Shown here in pieces: positions 10,843-22,897 of a DNA stretch of 64,000 nt. Within the stretch, counting starts at the first letter, position 1, and every line of letters starts with the position of its first letter. The notes beneath the pieces are model-generated. The model was given only the letters and a program-made list of their open reading frames with translations, made no database searches and was not told the origin of the DNA. The translations under genes and the position numbers were made by a program. Origin of the DNA: Nectonema munidae. Lineage: Eukaryota; Nematomorpha; Nectonematoida; Nectonematidae. The stretch covers positions 62,001 through 126,000 of the forward strand of contig JAUIRK010001035.1 in assembly GCA_030549495.1 (NCBI GenBank), written 5' to 3'.

Positions 10843-13553
10843 AAAAAATAAAAAAAAAAGATAATTATGTACAACTTCTTATTTTCCATATTAGGGTTGT
10901 TGCTAATTCTGATTATAATCAAAACGATAATCAGAATTACGGAAATTCCTATAATCAAAATCATAGTCACTTTTTTTTTTAAAAAAACACAAAATTGGAA
11001 ACAGAATCGAAATTGGAAATAAAGAATCAAAAATCAGTTTCTCTAAGCAATTTTGGCCATTTTTGATCATTTTAATAAAAGTTTTAATATTTATTCATTA
11101 ATAAAAAGGGTAGTTATTTTAAAGAATCATATTTTGAGATTTGAAATCAGAATCAAAATTGCTTTTGCAAAATTCAGAGAATTAGAATCAAAATCATTTT
11201 CATTACGTCGAATCGGCCGAAACCTGTTCTATACCCTACACCAATGCTCGAACAAGTAATTCATTTAGATTACAATTTCACCTAAAAATCAATATTACTA
11301 ATATTAGGAAAAATATTGGTTTCTTTTAAGAAAATTTTGTTTCACCCTAAGTTTGTCTTAATTTGCTCTATCATCTTTATATGTTGTGCAAATTCAAATA
11401 TTCTACGTTTAAATTTTGCCAAAAATCGAGTAGTTAAAATAAAATTGAATGAAAGAATACGCGCTGGAGCAATCAGATCAATTAGATATTTCGTCCTAAT
11501 TGATTGGTTAGTTCGTTTTAAAAGTGTAAACTTTCTTTTACTTTGGATGAAATAACATTAGCAACTCCTTAGTTTTCTCGTTATATTGATACTTCAATTT
11601 GTACCGCAATTTTTGAAATTATGAAAATAAATACGAGAGAAGCAGTCTCTCACAGCGCCTGTTTGATTCCTTCGACTAGCACGGTATATGTGATGAAAAT
11701 ATTTTATTGTGGACTGTAATGGAAATTTTGTTTCAAGAGAAAAACTCGGAGAAATGTGTATTCAATTTACTGTATTCTATATCGCGAAAAATTAGTAACA
11801 AAAAACTTCGATAATCATCAGCTTTAAATGACGGTCTTAAATCTGTGGTTTCTATGGTGAATTCAATTAAATCAAATCTACGCAGTTCTACTTTTTCAAA
11901 AAGTTTTTGAATATGAGAATTTCGATTGGCTACCATATCATTGTGGAGAACGATGGCTTTCTCTAGGTAAGTGCTTTATCAGATTTGTTACTTTTTTTGG
12001 TGAAACGATTGAGTTACCTGCAAAGAAACACCAAGTATTAAAAAAATTGTATTCTTAAAAGACTTTGACCAATTATATTTAGACGAAATTTTGTGGCATG
12101 TTAATGTACTTAACCGGATACAACAAACTCGCCAAAAAGTTCTATGAATCTCATCAAAACCAGGCATTGGATTAAAACGTTTATCAATAAACCACTAACA
12201 AAATGTTGAGAAGCTACAAATGCCAAAACTGAATGAGGAGAATATACCGAGAATTCGCATTCATTAGGTGTTTCTGCATGACGAAGTCGATTTCACTCAT
12301 TTGTTGCAAATGAATATTGTTGTATTAGTTGTTAGAGTTGGGAATACATGTGTGGAAGCTGTACCATGCAACGCTGGAAATGTATAGATAGAATTTTGTG
12401 ACGTTTTGGGTTATGAAAATGTCTACTTTGCTCTGAAATTCAGTAAGAACTCTCAATTTATATGAAAAAAGTGATGCATTTTATCGTAATTTTTCTAACT
12501 TACTACTTGTCTGAACAAGGTTTTTTTGTGCTTATTCCTCCAATCAGTCAAGAGAGAAAACGCTTACGACTGGAAAATAGTTGTAGAATTAGGTTGCGTA
12601 TCACTCATCTACAACCATGAATATTATTTTTCTTGATAAAAAAACAAGCTCAAGGTTGTCATTAGTATTCACCTCTGTATAAGTATGTTTGACTGATAAT
12701 AAAAGAAGTTTTATAAATAAAAATGCTGTAAATTTTTAATAAAGAAAAATAATTTGTGAATAATCTAACGATCGCTTTGTGTCTGTTTGAATTTTAATTT
12801 CACTACATTGTACAACTCTACTAAAAACATATCTTGCTTTGCAAATTTAAAGACCTAATTTTAAGTTTTTGTGGTTGGATGTTCAAGAGATTTTTAAATT
12901 TTTTAGGCCACAGCGAAGAAATTTTGGTAAACTAATTTAAATTTAGGGTTATACCAAATTACAAATATGCAAGAAATTTGTAATTCACTCAAACGTTTTG
13001 TTTAGTGCCCTATAAAAGAGTTTTTTTACTTAAAATTATGATAGCATTATAACTTCATCATACTACTATAACATCACAATTGTTAATAACAAAAATTGAT
13101 TATTTTATTTCACCCAAATTTATATGTTAGAAAAATTCAAAGAGGTATCCAGCTTAAAAAGTGAGCATTAATTGTGATATGGCCTAACAAGGGTATATCT
13201 ACATAAAAAAAGCTCAGTTGTCTCCTTTGAAGTATTGAATTTGCACTTAGTTTTATTGTCACGCATATGTATTATTTCTGGCTGGTTTGTAACGAAGAAC
13301 AAATATCGCAAAAGTCTGCAACGCAAAGATAGATTTTACAAATTCGTTTATCTCAAACGGTGCTTATATTTGAAAAGAGCTCGAAAATCTTTGAGACAAG
13401 TTTAATCTGCAAATTATGATGCTGTTTTTAATGAATAAATTGATATTTAAAACTCTTCAAACTTAATAGATTTATGCACGATCCATATATCGATATTCAA
13501 AATAAAGAAAAGAAAATATATACCGTGAAAATAAAAACAAAGAATTGAATCTT
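10843..13553. other. Intron of gene 1, nothing recognised
   Basis: AT-rich. Open frames at 11053-11555 (plus) and 11733-11936 (minus) have no family motif or convincing splice sites. No repeat family is identified in this stretch. Confidence 0.45.
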
Positions 13554-13555
13554 AC

Positions 13556-13648
13556 TTGGAAGCCATTTAATGCTCTTTCATCTCTTTTAAATTGTTCCAC
13601 AAATGTTATGTCTTGTAAGAACACTTTGCTAACTTGTTTGCCAATAAT
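13556..13648 (-). CDS. Btk29A: Tec-family kinase (Btk29A-like), middle PH-domain exon
   Basis: A short 31-codon exon reading IIGKQVSKVFLQDITFVEQF and ending RALNGFQ. It fits the PH strands that in BTK read GSIDVEKITCVE and end PYPFQ. The donor is CAA then GTAAGA (GT at 13554-13555) and the acceptor follows TTCTTCAATTAAAAG (AG at 13649-13650). Both ends are phase 0, matching the end of 22712-22897 and the start of 10741-10840. It is too short to find without its neighbours, and the junction fit on both sides is the main support. Confidence 0.75.
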
Positions 13649-13784
13649 CTTTTAATTGAAGAATAAAGATAAAAGTAAAGCTATATGGAACAAATATTTT
13701 CATAAAATAGTTTAAAACATTTCTTGATGTGTAAAATCGAGAAAGATACATTAGTATATATTACTAGAGCTTCTCACTTTTGGA

Positions 13785-13935
13785 AGCCTGCTTATGGTTA
13801 GCCAAGTTCTTAGCATTGATGCTATGAATTATTGGGTTCGAATATAGCATCAACCCAAATTTGTTTGTAATTTATCACAAGCTGGGCAAATTTGTCTCCC
13901 AGACAAAATCACCACATGATAACTTTCATTTTACA
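13785..13935 (+). mobile_element. tRNA-derived SINE, family A (old copy)
   Basis: Diverged copy: GGTTAGCCAAGTTCTTAGCA, B-box-like TGGGTTCGAATA, then CATCAACCCAAATTTGT and the terminal part CACCACATGATAACTTTC, in the same order as the younger copies. It lies in the intron between the first two known exons of gene 1. Confidence 0.65.
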
Positions 13936-15100
13936 ATTTAGCATCGGACTTGGTGGGAGTTCAAAAGATCAAAATGCCTTGTCAAAGAAGGAACACCTTA
14001 TTTTATGACTTTATAGAGAAAATGTGCTTTCAACATTAAAGATTAATCTCCTAAATACGTTTTAGCTTTTCATAATCTGTAACATATTTACGAAATTTCT
14101 TTAAATTTTTGCCATTTTTGCAGATATTTAAGCCTATTTTAAATTTCATAACACTTTCGTAGAGTTTTTTGAAGAAACATTTATACTTTTATATGCAGTA
14201 AATAGAAACGGATTATGCACGATTGAAAACTTCTTTAACATCCTTTCAATTTTCAAATACGACTTTTAGCAGTTAAAGACCTGAAAAAAGGCATTTTTTT
14301 ATTGTTTACATTTCTTAGTGTTGTTTTTTTCTTCGATTTGCAAAATCCCATCTTTCGGTGCTATTTTTCTTGCTAATTTTGTTTTTTTATAAAATTTAAA
14401 TCAAATTAGTATAAAAAATCGTATCCTTATGATAAAAATAGTGAAAAAGCCTAAATGTTTTCATTTACTAATGTTAATTTCAAGATGAATTTCAGAGAAA
14501 TGCATTTTTTGATTTTGATGAAAGTGTTAATTTCGGAAAATTCGAAAAAATTAAGAATAAAAACTTGATCCAAACCTTTTTAAATAATTAATTCAGTTAT
14601 TGTTGAATTTAATTATGCAATATACGTGTTTTGAATTCTTGCGTTTTTATACTGTCCTCAAGAGCTATAAGTATTTGTTAAACAGCACACCGGTGATTTG
14701 ATTTGGACAACCTTGCTTTAGGTACCCTTCAGCATTTACCCAGGCATTAATATAGAAATAAAGAATTACACAAAAAGAACATACACTATCTACACTGGTA
14801 AATTATATTTGTAAACATTACTATTGCTCTAAGAGATTTTACGATGGGTTGGATAACTAATTAAAAGGGTAAACATTACGATCAGAATAGTTAACAAAAT
14901 AAAAATACTCAGGTTAGAAAAGTAGGTTATCCTAAAATGTCATATTTTATTACTAAACTATACTAATTCCAAAATATAGTACTTACTATATCCTTGATAT
15001 TTTTCGATTGGCAATATTTGTATACACCTTAAGTTTAACAATTTGAGGACCAGTATGATATCAGTGCACTAAGAAATAAATGTCATTTGCTTTAAATATA
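13936..15100. other. Intron of gene 1, nothing recognised
   Basis: AT-rich sequence with T runs. No open frame, SINE head or clear terminal inverted repeat was seen. Confidence 0.4.
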
Positions 15101-17828
15101 CAGTAAACTCTGTCTAAACCGGACTCTGAATGTCTAAACGGGATTATTTTCAAGGTCCCAAAACACTTCTATGCTTTCCAATGTATTTTAATTCTGTGTA
15201 AACCGGACATTCTCTGTATATACCGGACACAAAAAATGATATAAGGCTAAGGAAAAGAAAAAAATACAATTAATTGCATCATAAACAAAAGATTTTTCAA
15301 CACTTTAAATTTATGTAGTAAAAAATGATAATTGAAATTAAACAATGATGTGTATATAGACGTAAGTTCAAATAATTTTATAGTTTTTTTTTCCTGAAAT
15401 TGGATCATATCTTTTTGCCTCCTTCTAGATCTAAATTATTGAAGCCTTGTACTATATCATTTTCATTTATACATTGTGATTCTGATGAGTTTCTTCCCTC
15501 TTTTTTTTTATATATTTAAACGTGGAAAAATATTTTACAAACGACGAATTTTTTACTTATCATTTTTCTGCATGTGCAAAATTGAAAAAAAGAATATTTT
15601 GATTAATAAGATGTCCCTATTATTTTGGTGTTGTCATTTTAATTGTGTGATATTTATAGTATTTCAGCATTACAATTGAACTTTTGAACATTAAAATAAG
15701 TTGATATTAATATTATTGTGAAAAAATAAAAGAGAATAAATTAAATGGAAAATAAATTGGAAAAAAATTAAAAATTTGAGCTTTTTTTATTTTAATTAAT
15801 TTTTACTCAACTGTTTATATGCCCGCTAATCGGTCAAGCTCGCGTTAAATCAGCTCACGTCGGATAGTTAGATCCTTTGCAGTTTATTTTTTTTATGAAT
15901 ATTAAATAAATTTTTTGTTATTGTTTTTGTTTAAATATGATGTGAATAATTTAAATGTTAATTTTTTTGTTTTTTCATTTGTTTTTGTTCAATTCTGTTT
16001 CCCTTTTCAATCTTTGAATTTAAGTTCAATTTTATTTTAAGATCATTTGTTCCTTGAATCAAATTTTTTTCTAAATGAACCAACCAAAAAATAAACGCAT
16101 TCCCGGTGAACTTAATCTGAAGTCAAAAATTCAAATAATCAATGAATATCAAACAAAACCACATCCTTTGCAAAAGATGCTCAGCTAAAAATATGGTGTT
16201 GCAACCAGTACGATTTCTGATATTTAAAAAAAAAGCTGGATTTTATTTGAAGCAATACAATAATAATGCTAACATAACAAAGAAAAGATTTGAAAACAAT
16301 TGTAAGGTTGAAAAAGTCAACACCTTGATTTGGGAATGGTTTCAGCATGCTAGAGCCAAAAAATTTTCCTCTTTCGGGTTCGATTGTCCAATCAAAAGCT
16401 GCAGAATTTGCTAAAAATCTGGGTTTTGAGGATTTCAAAGCATCTTCAGTGTGGTTGACTTCTTGGAAATCAAGGTTTTCGGTAAAGTCTTATGCTCTAT
16501 GCGGTGAAAAAAGTAATGTTGACTGTTCAATAGTTGAAGATTGGTTTTGTCGTTTGAAGGTCGATAACAGGGTTTCGAGCTGTGTAACATTTTTAATTGC
16601 GATGAGATGGCCCTATATTTTCGGGCCATACCTGAAAAAACTCTGGCTGCTAAGCATCAATCAAAAAGCGGTGTGAAAGTATCCAAAGAACGAGTGACTG
16701 TTATGCTCGCTACCAATGCTACCGGCAAAAAACTCAAGACTCTGGTCATTGGCAATTCAAAAAATCCGCGATATTTCAAAGGAGTCAAAACCGATAGTTT
16801 ACCTGTAACGTATGCAGCTAATAGAAATGCTTGGATGACATCAAAAAAATTTTCTTTTTTGATTCAAGAAGTAGATAGAAAAATGATAAGGGAAAAAAGA
16901 AAAATTCTCATGTTCTTGGATAATGCTACATCTCATCAACCAGATATTGTTCTAAAGATCATTTCACTCAAGTTTTTCCCTTCAAACACTACAATCTGTG
17001 TTCAGCCATTCGATTTGGGTCTGATTAGATCATTCAAAATGGGTTATAGAAAAACCCTGATGGTTAATTTGTTGGAACAAATTGATGAACAACCAAGTTT
17101 GGTTCAATTGACTAAGTCAACCAATATTTTAGATTGTATAAAATGGATTGCTTGAGCGTGGGAAAAAGTCGCCACTTCAACAATCATAAAATGCTTTAAG
17201 AACAGTGGCTTCATGATGGAAGATGACTGTACAGATGCCGAAGATGAAACAGATGAATTCGAGGTTTCCATTGACGAGCTTGTTACCTGTTTTGGTGAAT
17301 CAAGGATGACGACGACCAACGAGTTTATAGACATTGACAATATTTCGGCGACAGAAGATCCTTCTGAGAAGCAGCATTATTGAATCAGGAAGTCCATGAA
17401 TCTAAATCCATTGATGGACAAAGCTATGATGGCGAACAAGTGACTCAAATAAATACGAAACTTTCTCGGTTTGAAGTAGCCCAAATGCTCAAAAAACTGA
17501 GTGACTTTGCATATCAACAAGATCCAACAATGCAAAGAGAAGTCGAAAGCCTCATCCTCAAAAACAATTTGGCTATTACAAAAAATGTTATGAAATTCAA
17601 ACAAACTTGTATTAAAAATTATATTAATGTGACTAAAAAAATAAACTTTCGAAAATATTTTTATGATTCTATTTAAACATCAAAGTTACAATATATGATT
17701 AGAATGAGTCATGGTATTTAAAAATGGGTGGAAAATTGTAAAAAAAATAACTCTCAATAAACTGGATCTCTGTCTAAACCGGATTTTTTTCGGGTTCCGA
17801 GTGCATCCGGTGTATAGAGAGTTGACTG
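15101..17828 (+). mobile_element. Tigger/pogo DNA transposon, both ends present
   Basis: The ends form a terminal inverted repeat: CAGTAAACTCTGTCTAAACC at 15101 and, on the opposite strand from 17828, CAGTCAACTCTCTATACACC. They are flanked by TA on each side (15099-15100 and 17829-17830), the Tc1/mariner target duplication. Further CTAAACCGGA-type words repeat inside both ends (15134, 15198, 17778). The body holds a pogo/Tigger transposase relic (16075-17676). It inserted in an intron of gene 1 in antisense orientation. It looks moderately young: the ends and catalytic core are easily read, but the reading frame is broken. Confidence 0.9.
16075..17676 (+). pseudogene. Tigger/pogo (CENP-B-type) transposase, broken
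   Basis: Cut-and-paste transposase relic of the pogo/Tigger group. From the ATG at 16075 it reads MNQPKNKRIPGELNLKSKIQ, the start of the first helix-turn-helix. The CENP-B-type second HTH follows (about 16345-16490: KAAEFAKNLGFEDFKAS, then WLTSWKSRF). The DDE core lies in one frame from about 16590: NCDEMALYF (Asp 16601), MFLDNATSHQ (Asp 16919), QPFDLGLIRSF (Asp 17012). The last two acidic residues are 31 codons apart, as in DDD pogo enzymes. Frameshifts lie near 16180, 16365, 16570 and 17380 and an in-frame TGA is at 17153. The C-terminal tail runs to 17676. All three catalytic Asp codons survive, but no full-length product can be made. Confidence 0.85.
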
Positions 17829-17830
17829 TA

Positions 17831-18700
17831 TATAGAATTCCATTGAAGAACAAGCAGACGAATATTCTTGAAAATTCTGTCTCAAAAAATCATCAATTTT
17901 ACTTCTTTTCTTTTTGTATCATTAATTGTTTTTTAAATTGAAACAAAAAGGCATCATTAATTTCGTTTTATAAAAAAAAGTTGAATATCCTTAAAAGATA
18001 TTTAAAAATTTTGAAAAAAGAGATAACAGTCTAAAATAAAACAGTATACTAAAAATAATTTGAAATACGTATTAATTAAAGCAATATTGTTATTATCAAT
18101 TATCTTTCTTTTTTTGCACACTCTGATCAAAAAAAGAAAAGTATGATAATGTTGAAGAAGTCTACAAAATTAAGTCTGCTAATTTTGAATTCGATATCTG
18201 TATAGAGATTTCAAAAGGATTCCTTTTTTACTTGGAATGCAGAAGGATATACGAAATTTTCTTTGTTTTGTTGTTCATGAAAGAACAGAGTTGATGATCA
18301 GCATTACAAAACGTTGTATGGCCAACATATTATGCAATTGGACAGTTAAAAATTGTATGAAGTCTTTAGTTGCTTTTAGAAAAATTTCACTTCCTCTTAT
18401 TTATATTAAACTGGGAACAATAAAGCAGTTTGTTTGATATTTTTGGACAAAGTAGGCAATGCATTACATGAATTTGTTTTAATGTTTGCGCATGTATCAG
18501 ACTGTGTTTGTTGGTCCAAATGCCGAAAAATGCTTCTAAAAAGTAAAAATTTAAAAAGTGCATGAAAAATAGTGAAAAGATGGATTATTTTGCTTTCCGT
18601 TTTAGTTAACGCTTTTCAGGAATTGATAAAGATCATTGCTAGGAAACAATTGTAGCAAGACTCATTAAAAGTCTTAAAAACGTTGCCTGATATATGTCTT
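17831..18700. other. Intron of gene 1, nothing recognised
   Basis: AT-rich. The 66-codon plus-strand frame at 18237-18437 has no recognised motif. Confidence 0.4.
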
Positions 18701-18707
18701 TTAAGTT

Positions 18708-19345
18708 GAAAAGAGCTTTAGGACCAAAAGAGCTAGCACATTTGAGTTAGTGCGACAAAATGACTAGTACCAAAATCGCTATTTTCACAAAAGCAGTGCA
18801 TTTGAACTGGTACAAAAAGAGCTGTTAATCAAATTAGCTAGTTTCAAGCAAATGAAATGTTGCTTCCCAATGTTCCTATTTGGGAACATAAGTAATTTCA
18901 CTTTCGTCTGCTTTTTTCAATGACTTTGAATATAAATCGTCTGCGTTTTTTAGATATCGTCTGATTTCTATGGTAATTAATGAGTTAAAATGTGTGTTTG
19001 TGTGTGAAGAATTATCAGATTCTGATCAATAATTTTATGAAACAGTATTATATATCACTAATAGTTTTAATTAACACATTTTATTATAGGCTATCTTTTA
19101 AATGCTAACCTAGGATACATTTTCAATGCTAATCAAGGCTACATTTTCTTGAAGAGCTATTTTGGTTAACAACTCTTTTTGTTACAGCTTAAATGTACTG
19201 TTAGCTCTTTTATCATAAAAGCCGTTTTGGTACTATAGCTATTATGGAAGTAGCGATTTTGTCGCACTAACTCAAATCTACTAGCTTTTTTGGGCCTAGC
19301 TCTTTTGAGTCTAGCTCATTTGGTCCTAGCTATAATGTCGCAGAT
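18708..19345. mobile_element. Foldback element with about 140-190-bp arms
   Basis: The left arm (about 18708-18849) and right arm (about 19149-19345) are inverted copies. For example, ATTTGAGTTAGTGCGACAAA on the left matches TTTGTCGCACTAACTCAAAT on the right. Both arms are made of short recurring phrases (AAAGAGCTAG, TAGTACCAAAA). The about 300-bp centre includes a copy of the MITE seen at 20886 (18871-18975). No transposase is present and the superfamily is not recognised. Confidence 0.65.
18871..18975 (+). mobile_element. MITE copy related to 20886-21012
   Basis: Shares CGTCTGCTTTTTTCAATGA and ATATCGTCTGATTT with the element at 20886. It also has a palindrome just before that region, TGTTCCTATTTGGGAACA (18871-18888), at the position where the other copy has a different palindrome. 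The piggyBac-type end seen in the other copy is missing. Confidence 0.5.
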
Positions 19346-20885
19346 TCGATGGGAGACTACATTTGCAATTTAATGAGAAAAAATAGAAATTAGCACCCAA
19401 GAACGTATATCCAACACTATTTTTGTTTTGTTTAATATTAAATAATAGCTTTCCTTTAATTTATGTATTTTTGTATTGATTGATAGCCATTATGTCTATG
19501 TTATGAGAAAATAATGAATATTTTAAAATTTCGCATTATAAAAAATATATAAAACCATTTTAAATTTAAAATTGGGTAAATTTTGTTTCATGGTGTTAGT
19601 CTTCTTTAATAAAAACATTTTTAAATTTGTTTTAGTTTGTTAAATTTTAATTATTCTGATCTTTTTTTTAATTTAGATATTGAGACTATTCATTTGTTCA
19701 TAAAACCAATTTTAATTCCAAAAACATTAATGATAGCAAAATATGGATAAAAAAATGGTAGGCTGATGATTTTTATAAGATAATTACTACCTATCTAAGC
19801 AAAAAAGAATTTTTTGCTTATAAACTAGTTGGATGTAACAAAATTAATATAAAGGGCTTACAAATTCCTTATATTTGGTTTCTACTGTATATTGGTAAGA
19901 TTTTTTTTCCTATTATTTCCTATTGGTAAGATTTTATCTATTAATAATGTGATCTTTTAAAATGAAATACTTTTTTGAAATAAATTATCAATAATTGAAA
20001 AAATTTTTTTTTAGAATATAATTACTGATCCAAGTATGTAAAAGGGTGAAATGACCGTCCACACTAGCGGAAGCCCACATACAGGAGGTTTATTAGGTGA
20101 TCGGAGTTGCTGCAAAGTTACCTTGTTTGCAACAAAGTTGTGATGTGGTATAGAAGCAGGAAAATTTGCAACTCATCCTTGACTTGGATTTAATTGTCTT
20201 TTTAACTACACAATGCACGTTTGTGCATCTGAGCAAATTAATTTGCCGTATCATCAATAAGAAAGAAGACGCACAAAAAGGTCACATGCAACCGCGAAGG
20301 AATTTTTCTGTAAGGAAAGAATCTCAAGTGCGCGAAAAGCGAAATAGCTCCAACCTCAAGTCAGGCGAGAGCGAAACAAAAGTCAGACATGTGATGTAAA
20401 TCTTTTTAAATTCAAAATTCGTGCACATTTCCTGACTTTAATTGTAATGAAAATTGTTAAACTTTTATAGTTACATTTAAATTATTTTTGATGCATTTTT
20501 AAATAATTTTTCAGCGTCTTCTTGCTGATTTATGATATGAATTTATCAATAATGATCAATTTCTTTTTTTGTTTCTTTATAACAAAATAATAAAATTATT
20601 TTTTACATAATCGTTTAATGTTTTGTCTGACTCAAGTAAAACGTCAGAGGAAAGCAATGATTAGTTAGTGAGTTGGATAGAAGGCAAGTAAGTTAGTCAG
20701 TTAGTTAGTTGAGTTAAAAGAGTCGTGGTTTCTTCCATATTATTTATTGTTGTTTTATTCAGACAAAATTTTGTCATACAATCGCGATATATATAGGATA
20801 TTTAGAAAAGAATGAAAAGAAGGAAGGTAGGGGTGAGGTGAAAATAGACTTTCATACCATTTTTTATTCACAACCATATTTCTTA
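19346..20885. other. Intron of gene 1, nothing firm
   Basis: Contains a direct repeat ATTGGTAAGATTTT (19894 and 19924), a slightly GC-richer stretch at 20045-20400 with a 77-codon frame of no known family, and GTTAGTTAGT words near 20690-20715. Nothing supports a gene. Confidence 0.4.
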
Positions 20886-21012
20886 TTAACCCTTTCGTGA
20901 CCAGTGTATCATATATATGATACATAAACATTTTTACCTTCGTCTGCTTTTTCAATATGAATCTTCTGCTTTTTAATAAATATCGTCTGATTTTACTGAT
21001 CACGAAAGGTGA
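20886..21012 (+). mobile_element. piggyBac-like MITE with palindromic end
   Basis: TTAA (20886-20889) then CCCTTTCGTGACCAGTG. The other end reads CACTGATCACGAAAGG-like on the opposite strand (21012 inward: CACCTTTCGTGATCAGTA). TTAA plus CCC is the piggyBac hallmark. The right TTAA has decayed to GAATT. A perfect 20-bp palindrome, TGTATCATATATATGATACA, lies at 20905-20924. Confidence 0.6.
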
Positions 21013-22710
21013 ATTCAAACAAAATAAGAAATTAGCTTAGTGTCGTTAATGTTCTTTTTCATAGGTTACTTTTACATGTGGCTAAGGCTTGCGATATGAT
21101 TCATATAGTATCGTTTTGCTTTAACTTAGATGTTCAAGAAAGAAATGTGTCAGATGTTTGGTTTGGTTAAATCAAAATAGAGTTTTCTTTGACCCTATTT
21201 TTTTTGGCCTTTTTTAGAGGGGTTTAAATTGTGAAAAAGGAAAAAGAAAAAGGGAAAAGGTGTTAAGCGTGTCAGAGCAAAAAAACAGGTAGAAAATAAC
21301 GAAGACGAATAAAATATTGACAACCAACTACTAATCAAATCTTTCCCTTATTTTCAATGATAAAAAACAGTTTGCTTTTGTAAAAGAAGAGTTGTACTTC
21401 AGATCTGTAAGATAAGATGGTATGAGTATATATTCGTTGTGTGATACGACTAGTAATACTGATAGGCTCTTCTTCTCAATACTGCCGTGTATTTAATATT
21501 CACAAAAAATTCAAAATCGCTCAGGGTAAATTTTCTTCTATAAATCTCCGATGCTTAGGAGATGAGTACGATGTTCAAGATACGTGGGTTTGCCAATTGC
21601 GCAGTGTTGCTCATACCGCAACTCTTATGAAAGATCAATAAAATCGCTAAAAAAACTTTAAAGCAAATAAATTGACATATATAAAAAATATTAATTTTTT
21701 GTATTTAAATTCTCGTTAAATAAATTTTATAAACACTTTTTTCTTTTAAAACACATCTCACCATCTATTCATATTAAAGCACAAAAGCATTTAAAAATAA
21801 AAATGGGGCAAGGTATTAATATAAATTCAATATCGGTTTTTTATTGGTTTCAGTGTTTTAATCAGTATTATCCAATTAATATTTTAACACTATTGCATTG
21901 ATTGTGAGTTTTAACATTAATTATGAGTTATATTAAATAATATAATTTGACAGCAAGTGTATACGGCATACTTTAGCAAATTATTTTGCAAAAAATGTTA
22001 AAGTTTCAAGAAAAATAGCGATGTGAACTGATAAATTTCTGCGCTATAAATAATTCGTGAGAATCACTCAAAACCATATATTGACTTTCCTCAAATTTAC
22101 TATAAAAATGACAAGCGCTTTTTTTTTATAATTGTGTAATTGATTTTTTTTACATATATTTAGAATTTTTCACAAAAATATATATACTAAATTTTCTTTT
22201 ACCTATTGAATAATAATCTTAAGACGATATTGTTATTAAAAAAAAGAGAATCTATCTTAAAAACAATGTTTTATTTTATGGTAAAAGTAAGTAGTTAATT
22301 AGAAATATTTTATGATTTATGTTATTTTGATTAGTGATTTTATCTCAAATATGGCAAAGCTCCATTTTGAATTGTATGAAGGAAAGTAAATATTGGTTTA
22401 GAATTATATGAATGAAGATAAGAATGAATATTATAAAAGCCTAAAAAATTTAACTTTATTTTGAATTCTTCATATAAACATTTTAAACAGTGGTTCTCAA
22501 GAACGAATGAGAATAGGCTGAATCACATTATTTTACTGTATTCAGTTTCTAGGATGGACACTGGAATTATAATTTCGTGAAAAAATGTTTCTTGCCATGA
22601 TCTAGCAATTCTAAAGAGGAATTAATAAACTAGCCGGATTTTGTAAGCCATAGCGATAAAGAGAAGTTTAATGAAGAAATGCCACGCTGAAAAATAAAGT
22701 GAAAAGCTTA
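21013..22710. other. Intron of gene 1, nothing recognised
   Basis: AT-rich. A 66-codon plus-strand frame at 21441-21641 ends with a less AT-rich part (VAHTATLMKDQ) but has no recognised domain, and no splice partner was found. Confidence 0.4.
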
Positions 22711-22711
22711 C

Positions 22712-22897
22712 GCCTTGACTTGTGACTTTGTGTTGGGTAAGAAATTGGAGAGTTAGAGTTAGCCATCTTTTCTTATAGTTCTCACTTTTGCGCCTGATCT
22801 TGGAAAGGTAGATCTTAACAACCAAAGACTTCTTAACAATGTAACTGGAATCAAAAGGAAGTTCCAATTCTGAATTTTCACCACTTAAAAAACTCAT
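22712..22897 (-). CDS. Btk29A: Tec-family kinase (Btk29A-like), first PH-domain exon
   Basis: Starts ATG at 22897 and gives 62 codons: MSFLSGENSELEL, then SSYIVKKSLVVKIYLSK, then NYKKRWLTLT and FLTQHK. The last part is the hallmark N-terminal PH strand pair. It aligns without gaps to VVKSGSMVKRAQ and NYKHRWFELT of fly Btk29A and to NFKKRLFLLT of BTK. The PH domain begins about 18 residues after the Met, as expected for a Tec kinase, where PH is N-terminal. A stop (TAG) lies in frame five codons before the ATG, which supports it as the start. An acceptor-like AG at the same place means an internal exon cannot be excluded. The donor is GTAAGC at 22706-22711, phase 0. The four known exons add up to exactly 183 codons. 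Normal basic PH residues are partly replaced, so lipid binding is unproven. Confidence 0.75.

Noticed and set aside
11733-11936. 67-codon minus-strand frame, tested as a further exon of gene 1
   Set aside because: Does not fit the PH domain, which is already complete with the exon at 13556-13648, and has no phase-compatible splice sites.
20166-20399. 77-codon plus-strand frame in a slightly GC-richer stretch
   Set aside because: No domain and no splice partner; composition alone is not enough.
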